Shown here: positions 38,401-47,400 of the stretch, in pieces | How the letters are laid out: every line of letters starts with the position of its first letter | Numbering within the stretch: position 1 is the first letter of the stretch | From: Flaccisagitta enflata | Lineage: Eukaryota > Chaetognatha > Sagittoidea > Aphragmophora | Length of the DNA: 64,000 nucleotides | NCBI GenBank assembly: GCA_965153355.1 | Contig: OZ231127.1 | Span: forward strand, 41,974,001-42,038,000 | Reading direction: 5' to 3' | Translations under genes and position numbers: made by a program | Notes under the pieces: generated by a model | What the model was told of the DNA's origin: nothing | The model's database searches: none | What the model saw: the letters and a program-made list of their open reading frames with translations, nothing else

Positions 38401-41400
38401 CTCCTTGGCCCGTTTCTCCTTTTCTAACCTTTCTTCCAACTCCCTGGCCACTTTCTCCTTGGCCATTTGTTCCGCCACTTCTCTTTTGCGTCTCTCCATC
38501 TCCCCATCATCATCATCACTTGACGCTCTTCCATTGGCGCGCGAGTTGTGATCGTAGTTCTCCTTTCCACCTCCTCCACCGCCATTTTCTTGACGCAATT
38601 CTGGTGGAAGTTTCGTCGGCAGAGATTTTCCATTTTTCGCCATTTCAATCAAATGCATGGCGACGCAGAACTCGTTCAGATTGAGTTTCCCGTTTTTATC
38701 ATAATCGGCCAGACCCCAGATCTGAGCCAATAGCGTTTGCGACAGTCCCGAAGCTAACAGTAATGGACGCGCCTGGGCCCCTGTTAGAACGCCGGCCTTG
38801 TTTTTATCGTATTGCTCGAAGATTTGAGTGAATTGAACGCGGCGATTGGCGGATATGCCGCCATAGGCAGTTGAATTGGAAGACGATGGTGTGGATGATG
38901 GTGGCTTGGGTTTGGAAGGTGGAGCCCCGTTTTTAGATGACGATGATGACGCCGCGACGGCGCTGACGGGCGTTGGCGCCATCGTCGCCGGTGGCGGGGC
39001 GGCGAATCCGTCAGGTGAAGTGGCGGTGGGAGAAACCATCTTCTGCAGCCCGGAAGGCAAGACGCTAGGGATTTCTTTGCCTTGTAATTTTTTAGTGATG
39101 AGGAAAATGGCGACGGAGAATTCATCAGGCGTCATTTTACCGTCGCCGTCGGCGTCGGCCAGTCCCCAGATTTTAGCCAACGCCGTTTGCGGGAGGCCAC
39201 TCTTAAGAAACAGGTCTCTCGCTTGCTGGCCGGTGATCATTCCATTTTTAGGATTCAATTGCTGAAACTGAGCGTCATGCTTGGCCCGCTCTTGGGGCGT
39301 GATACGCCAATTTTCGCTCATTTTCTTTTGTTTGTCGGGAGATTAAGGAGAAGTACCAATGTGCGATGTGATTATGTCAAATGGGATCAGTGAGAAATAT
39401 GATGGGGAATGTAAAAATGTACATTTATATGAGTCACTGCGACATGTATGCTGTATAGATGGCGTAGTATCTTGTTTGGCTAATAGAGAAACAGTTTTTT
39501 TTTTAGAGATGGAAGTGTAATGTAAATATGATTTTGACGATAAATAAATAAGTACGACGTAAAATAGATTGAAGTGGGTGGGTCGTATCAAGGACAGCAA
39601 CTGTGGTTTGACGCACACAGCGAGAGAGCCGAGAGCCGAGGCAGCTGCATCAGCGCCACTGGGCACGCTCCGACGTCGCGGCGTCGCCGCTCTGCGTTCA
39701 GAACGTTGCAATTCTGCCATCCCTGCCATAACTCATGCTGCCGACACGCGAACTTAATTTGTTTGCAAAAGGATTCTCTTACGGTATTGTATTTCATTTC
39801 GCCTCAGAATAGAGACAGAAACAAAGTACCACTGATCAAGCGAAAAGAAGAGAAGAGGAGGAAAAGAAACTGCAAGGCAAGGCAGCAAAATAAGGAAAAA
39901 AAGGATTAAGAGGAAGAAATAAAACAGGAAAAGAGGATAGGAATAAAAAAAGACAAAGATATACAGGGGCAGAAAAAACATTAAATTAATTTTTTATGCA
40001 ATAAAAACAAAAAAAAATTGTTGGTTGATTAATTAATTATTTTGTGACCAAAATTAGCACCTGTAAATTCAGAACTCCGTTAGGCGTTGTTGTCTTATTA
40101 GCCAAGTTGAAATGTTGGACTGTCAAAGAGGAATTGATTAAGCCTCTGCGGAGGCTAAATGACAAAATAGCCACAGAATTATAATTCCTGTTCAAACGGA
40201 ATTCTGAAAGGGATTCAATATTCATTTTTAAATCCTTAAAGCTGTTTTCATGGCGAAGATCTTGGGTGATAACAACTTCCATGAGTGTCTTTAAATTTGA
40301 TTAAGAACAAAAGGCCGTTATTGAGAATTGTTAAAACCAATGTTGTCAGTATGATGTTGCTATGAAAGGCCAACACCTATAATTGCTACGAAACTTACAG
40401 ACTATAATGACTTATAAGACTTTAAATCTTAAAATGACTTACAATGTGATAATAACTTATCATGACCTCAAATAACCTCCATCCTTCAACAAAATCACCA
40501 ATCACCAATACATAAAATCTTCAAATTAATAAGTACAGTTAGAATGCGCTAAAATTACCCGCAATTACTAAGAATGCCTAAAAGCAATAAAATTAATAGT
40601 CCCTTCACCAACCTTTCATACCAACATTGAAATCAAAAATTTGTTGATCTGAATCCGTTAGAGCGGGATTGTAAGTACTACAATCTTTTAGAAAATCATT
40701 CACCATCATTTGTATCATCAAATCATCATCATCATCTTCATCAAAATCGTCATTGGTCTCAAATCGTGGTCAAATTCCGTCAAATTGCGTTGTTCTTAAG
40801 AATCCTTCGCAGATGTAGTCATTTGAATCAATCTTCCATCACATATCATCATTTGTTCAGTCATCCTTTACATCGTCCATCAGTCAACATACAGCGTGTC
40901 AATCATCATTATTGCCGACTGATCTCCTGAATTGCATCGACATCGATGCAGTCATTGCAAATCAACGCTTCATCGTTATCATCATTTGAAGTCAAAATCA
41001 TTGAGTGATCAACATCACCAAATTCATTATTTTGAGTAGAGTTGAATCAGAAATCATCGTAGTCATGCCATTTCAGTCATAATTTGTCAATTACAGTGAT
41101 AAGACCATCGATTTGCATTAGCCATCTTTAAGGATATTTGTCATCGTCATTCAAAATCTTTTTCGTACCAGTTAAAACCATGTATCAACATCATATAAAA
41201 TCATCATCATCATTATTTCATGAAAAAAAAATTGTCATCATCATGTCATCAACAGTAAATCATCATCATACAAATAACATCATCATCATCAGCAATAATT
41301 ATTATAATAAATCAAATCTGGTTTGTCATCATCATTTTTATCTATCAATAGCATATCATCATCATTTTTATCATTATCATCAATTCATCATCATCTGCAT

Positions 41401-44400
41401 CATCATCATTTCATCATCATCAGCTTATCATCCAGTCTCACATTAATCATCAAAATTATCATCATTTTCAGATTTCCAGTAAGACTCACATTTAGAAAAA
41501 ATCGATTTTCAGAACTTGATTATGGAAGTAACAAATGATCGATTTGCAATCTTGTGGGTCAGGGGGATTAGAATTGACGATTGCGAAAGCTTAATGGCGC
41601 CTCCAGGCCCCCCTAGGGGCCCCTAGAGGCTGGGGTCAGGGGTAGTGGTAAAATTTTTTGGTATAAAAAAGTCAGTCTCATTCGATTCAGAATCATCTGA
41701 AACGTACAAATATCAAGTTTTCAAAATTATGGTAATTTTGACCAAAATTCATGATTTTTTTCTAAGTGTGTGAAAGAGCCAGGTGAAACGCTGCAATATT
41801 AGCAAATTCAGGTATATCGCTAGTTACTTTCTACTAGATATCAAAGATAAAGAGGCTTCCTTGAGTTTTACCTTAGTCCCTTGAGAACCTCTTAGCTGAT
41901 TGCGTTGGGAAAAATGTCCTTTTTTAACCATATATGTCAATGCAGAGCAATGGCCTTTGCCATCGAAACTGTTGAAAAATACCAATTGTCCGAAATTCGG
42001 TTTTCCCCTCCTAGGGGATGGAAAATGTGTCAATGGGAGGGAATTCTAGCTCAGGTCTATTCAATTGCCTATCATACAAATCTCGGAGACAAAATTTGGA
42101 CATAATACACCTGTGTAATGAAAACCGAGATTATCTACACATACCAGACATGGTTGGGACAATTGAATTGTTGAAAAATACCAATTGTCCGAAATTCAAC
42201 TTTTGCGTACAGAGCCAAGAACAAGAATGCATGCGCATTTCTTTTATGATGGGCGCTTACTATGTTGTCTTAGACCTCCTTGGGTCTTATTTCCATATGT
42301 TTATCATTTATCATAACCCCGTCATAAGTTGTGTTAATTATATTATGAAAATTGATGGAAAAATGTCGTTTTTGCCTTATTCTCTTTTAGGCGCGTTTTA
42401 ACGTTCATCGCGCGCAAAATAAGTGACAAATGTGATCTTATACTTTGGTCAGAACCTGATCTAGACTGTCCAATCAAAAAATACCTGACAAGAAGCTGCT
42501 TTGATAAAAGAATTGATAAAAAGAGCTCAGGTTACACTGTGGTTACATGATAATAAGACCGCGTCCATCAATCATAAAAGCGTAAAATAGAAAACCTAAG
42601 ATGAATTCAGGCCGGGTTTTCTTGCCGTAATCATGGCGTTGTGTTCACTGATGCATAAACAATTGCTGCTAAAAGACGGCCGCGACAAATTGGCCTAAGA
42701 ATTACTCATAATTAAACATTATTCATACAAAATAAGCCTGTGAGTCTGCCGCCGGAAATCACCCATCATCATCTGCAATTACCAAAATCATCTGCAATTA
42801 TCATCATCATCATCATCATCTGCAATTATCATCATCATCATCATCTGCAATTATCAAAATCATCATCATCATCTGCAATTATCATCATCATCATCATAAT
42901 CTGCAATTATCAATTTATCAACATCATCATCTGCAATTATCATCATCATCTGCATGAAGATCCCCCGTCTTACCGGTTTGAATGTTGACTCTATTCCGAC
43001 GAGCGTGGGAGAAACGCCGAGACCTAGCTGAGGAGGAGCAAGGCACTGTTCTCGGAGGAGTGATCGGACCTCGTCCAAACATTTCGTCAAGGCACGCGCG
43101 AGAGGACGCATGAAGTTTGATTCCACCTCGCGATTCAGGATAGAGGAGCCAGCGGCCAAACACTGTCAGTGAGAAAATGAAAAGTCGTATATAGTCCGTC
43201 ATAAGAAATCGGAACTAACAAAACAAACGCGATAAAGTAGGCCAACGATGCGTCCTCAATAAAATAGTTTTAAATAATGAACGTTATATACGTTAATGAT
43301 ACAATATTCGTCAAAGAAAAGATAGATGCAAATCACAAAACACCAAAAGCTTCGACCATAGATCAGCAATTCAATCTTCTTAATGTATGAATTAACAAAC
43401 ATATGAAACTAAGATGCAGCATAGACCTTAAAGAACGTGTATCAGGATCGAAGACAAGCTACAGTACGATGGGAACAATGACGACCTAGACTGGAGGATA
43501 GATTTTAAGTATCCTAATTTCATTTGTATCATGAAATATTCGAGATCTAGGCTAATTAAAAGTTGCTCTATTGAGTGAATGCATTTGCGTCTCTTAAACC
43601 TCAACTTGTGACTTGAGACTTCATTTTTCAAGGTTCTTACCATTTTTATTAGATCGGGCGAAAAATTTTATATAATTTTGAAAAGAAAATCAGCTTAATC
43701 GGACCATTTTTACAGGTTTTACGGCTATGTTTGTTGCAAATTAATTTTTGGGCATAACTTAAAATAGCTATAAAACCTGTAAAAATGGACCGATTAAGCT
43801 GATTTTTTTTCTCAAAACCATATAAAGTTTTTCAACCGATCTATTGAGATAGGTTAAAACATTGAAAAATGAAGGTTAAAATATTGAAAAATGAAGTCGC
43901 AATTTGAAGTTTGAGAGACGCAACCATTTTCACTCAATAAAACAACCTTTAATTACCCTAGATCTCAAATATTTTATGATACAAACAAAATTAAGATACT
44001 TAAAATCTATCCTCCAGTCTAGGTCGTCATTGCTCCCATCGTACTGTAGTCGATTTTAAAAACAACGATATATAAGATGGTTACTGAAAACAAATAAGAA
44101 ATCGGTAAAAACTCCTAATGAAGATAATATCTGATTCATCACCTCCGCTCCGAACCAAAGTTGTCCCGGCAAATTTTCTTGGACGACATCATCGGGATAT
44201 TTGGCGCGAAAATCTCTTGAAGACAATTCCGACGCAGATAAGGCCATCGGTAGAATTTCCCCCTGAGGCATATGGGAATATATAAACGTCGTTAAGCAAA
44301 AGTCGATTATCTTCGGTCTTGCCGTTATTTCAACAAGCACCAGGCCAAAGGCTACATGCATGATAACCCTCTTGCCATCATTTTAACAATCACCGGAAAA

Positions 44401-47400
44401 AAGCGACATAACTGACGGGCATAGAGAAGATAGTCCACGAGGATTTGACAACGGTTTTTTGTGGGGATTTAAATATGTTCGAGGAAAAAACACTTCACTT
44501 GAAATAAAACCGTGAGTATAGAGCGAATACACGTTAATTTAGAAGCTGTCACTGTTCTGTTGCAAAAAACAACCAGTCGTATAAATAGTAGAGTATGAAT
44601 TGGGATTTGAGATGAAGGAAAATTAGAGCTAGAAAAAAAGGAAATTTCTGATGTTTAAACACTTTTGGTAGTTCCACAGGGTGATATTTGATTACTACAA
44701 CACAATTTAACACTATCTAAACCTATGATATATACTGTTTTATTGTTTTGTTTTATTGCTTTCTATAGATATTGTCGCGTGGGGGGGGGGGGATAAAAAG
44801 CCACTCAATGTTGTACACACCAGCTAACAACTTTCTTTCTGTTCTATTAAGAGAAAAAGCCCTCTACTCCCTGATCAAATCTCACTGAAAAGCACGTTTC
44901 CTTCTAAAGCTAGTTGGACACGGGAAAGATGGAGGCCGACACTACGTCCTGGAAGAAAGTGATATTCAATTCCAAGAACACCAATCAAGAAACAAAGAAT
45001 AACGTAGGAACGAAAGACATAGAAGACGAATCGGAGAACGGATCCGTGCACAAGGAGGTGTTTCAATTTTCGGCGAGCAGCTCGGAGCAAGGATTTGTCA
45101 AAGAAGTAGAGGCCTACGAACGAGGGAAGTTTCAAAACTCATTTCAATATCTGTGCACATGCGTCTCTTACGCCATCGGCTTCTCTAACATATGGCGATT
45201 TCCGTATCTGTGCTACAAGAATGGAGGCGGCGCGTTCCTGATTCCTTACATCATATCCCTTTTCATCGCTGGCGTCCCCATGATGTACATGGAGATGGCG
45301 TTGGGTCAATTCTCGTCCCAAGGTAGCTTTCTACCCATCATAAATCATGACTCAACAAATAAGCTCTCTACCACCAGTTGACAGAGGAGAAATTAGATCG
45401 CCAATTACGGATTTGGTCATTTTAGATCCGATCTCAGCAATTGCGGTTAGCCCTGGTTTTTCTCTGACATAAGCTTAATAAGCCAATTGATAATATTACT
45501 TAATATTTATATCCCTATCAGGACCCATCACAGTTTGGCGTTTATGTCCAGCGTTTGAGGGCATTGGATGGGGGCAAATCATCATCGCTGCTTACGTGAC
45601 ATTCTTCTACTCGATTTTAAGCGCGCATTCATTTCTGTACCTGATCCTATCTATGCGAGCGTATCTGCTATGGGAAGACTGCGGCCATGAATGGAACGAT
45701 AAATTGACTTGTCACGAAACGCCGAAGAACAAAACTCATGCTGACGCAATATTTCGGGTGACAGGAAAAGGAAATCTCATTGACATGAAGAGTGAAAAAT
45801 ATATTTGAATCTCATGTCCGTGATTAACCGGAAACAACATATCTAATCAGACCAGGATCTCAAAGTTAGTCTTTTCTCTCCCACTTCCTGTTCCGCACAT
45901 CTACAGGTTTTTTTTTCTTATTCTCTCCAGAGTTCGATGGAGTTGCCCAGCGAGGGCTTCTGGTACAACTACGTCCTCAAGGACTCGGGAAGGATAACGG
46001 ATTTCGGTTACCCTCAATGGAAAGGAGTTCTGTGCTTGGTGGGGACGTGGACGATTTGTACAGGAGTCTTGGCCAAGGGTGTGAAATCGATGGGGAAGGC
46101 GATGTACTTTATCGCGTTGTATCCGTATGTTGCCATCACCATTCTGGTAATGTACAGCTACACACTCGACGGCGCGGCGGAGGGAGTCATGTTTTACTTG
46201 CTACCAGACTTCAAAAGACTTTTGGACATAACAGGTGCAAAGAGAACTTCACAAAGGCATGTGAAATTTATCTCAAATCGTTGCAGTTGAATGCACCAAT
46301 TACCAACTACTACTGACCATCCGTGACCAAAAACTCATACTGATCATACAAGTCCTACAACCGGATAATCAGTGATGCATGCCATTTCTACAGTTTGGTC
46401 GGACGCCGCCACGCAAATCTTCTTCAGCCTTGGAATATGCCAGGGGTCCCTCCTGACGATGTCTTCCTTCAACGACTTCCACGACGACGTCAAAAGAAAT
46501 GCCATCACAGTTTCCATCATCAACTGCTGCACTTCCTTCTACTTGGGGTTCGCCATTTTCACCATCGTGGGTTTTTTGGCCAAGCAATACACCATCCCCC
46601 TGGACAAAATTGTCTCCTCAGGATCGAGCCTCATTTTCATCGTATATCCAACCGGGCTCACGCAACTTCCCGTAGCTCCCCTTTGGTGTTGCATATTTTT
46701 CCTGATGATGTTCATCGTGGGCGTGGGGTCCATGATAGGATGCTTTCAAACCGTCCTCGCTCCGCTATTGGATCGCTTTGAAACGCTGCAAAGACATCAA
46801 ATCAAATTCCGGGTGATCGCTTGCTTGATAGGATTCGCCTGCTGCCTGCCCATGGTCTGCAACGGAGGGTTCCATCTGCTGGATCTAGTGAACACTTATG
46901 GAGGAGGCGTCAATCTTCTCCTTCTGGCTATATTTGAGTTGATCGCCGTCGCATACATCTACAGCACCAACAGATTGGCGGAAGACATAGACATGATGTG
47001 GATGGCCAAGAAAAGAAGAGAGAGTCTGGGCGAAATAGAGCAGAGTCCGCAGAAGTCGAAGACGGCCCAAAAGCGTTCGCGATATTGGATTGTGATGTGG
47101 CGTTACTTGACGCTCATCTACTTGCTGTTCATCTCCCTGCTGTGGGTCATCAATTACTCTGGATCGACGGGAAATGCGGGAAAACCAGACTGGTCAATCA
47201 GCTTAGGATGGGTCTTTTGCGCGCTGACTTTGATTCCGCTGCCAATTGTCGCGTTGGTGGTTTGGTGTCGCATGGGAGACTCGGGAGTGGCGGCGATTCT
47301 GACGACTAAGCCAATGCCGTTGTGGGGACCCGTGTTGGAGGAAAATAGAACCGGAAGATACATGGATGAAGAGAAATTCAAGGACGAATTGAGCCTACTA

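Noticed and set aside
37864-38551. Plus-strand open frames of about 190-230 codons opposite intersectin
   Set aside because: They are antisense shadows of the coiled-coil codons, rich in Ser, Leu and Phe, without domain features.
46344-46781. Antisense and other-frame open frames within the SLC6 exon
   Set aside because: They overlap the conserved transporter frame and have no similarity or splice logic.
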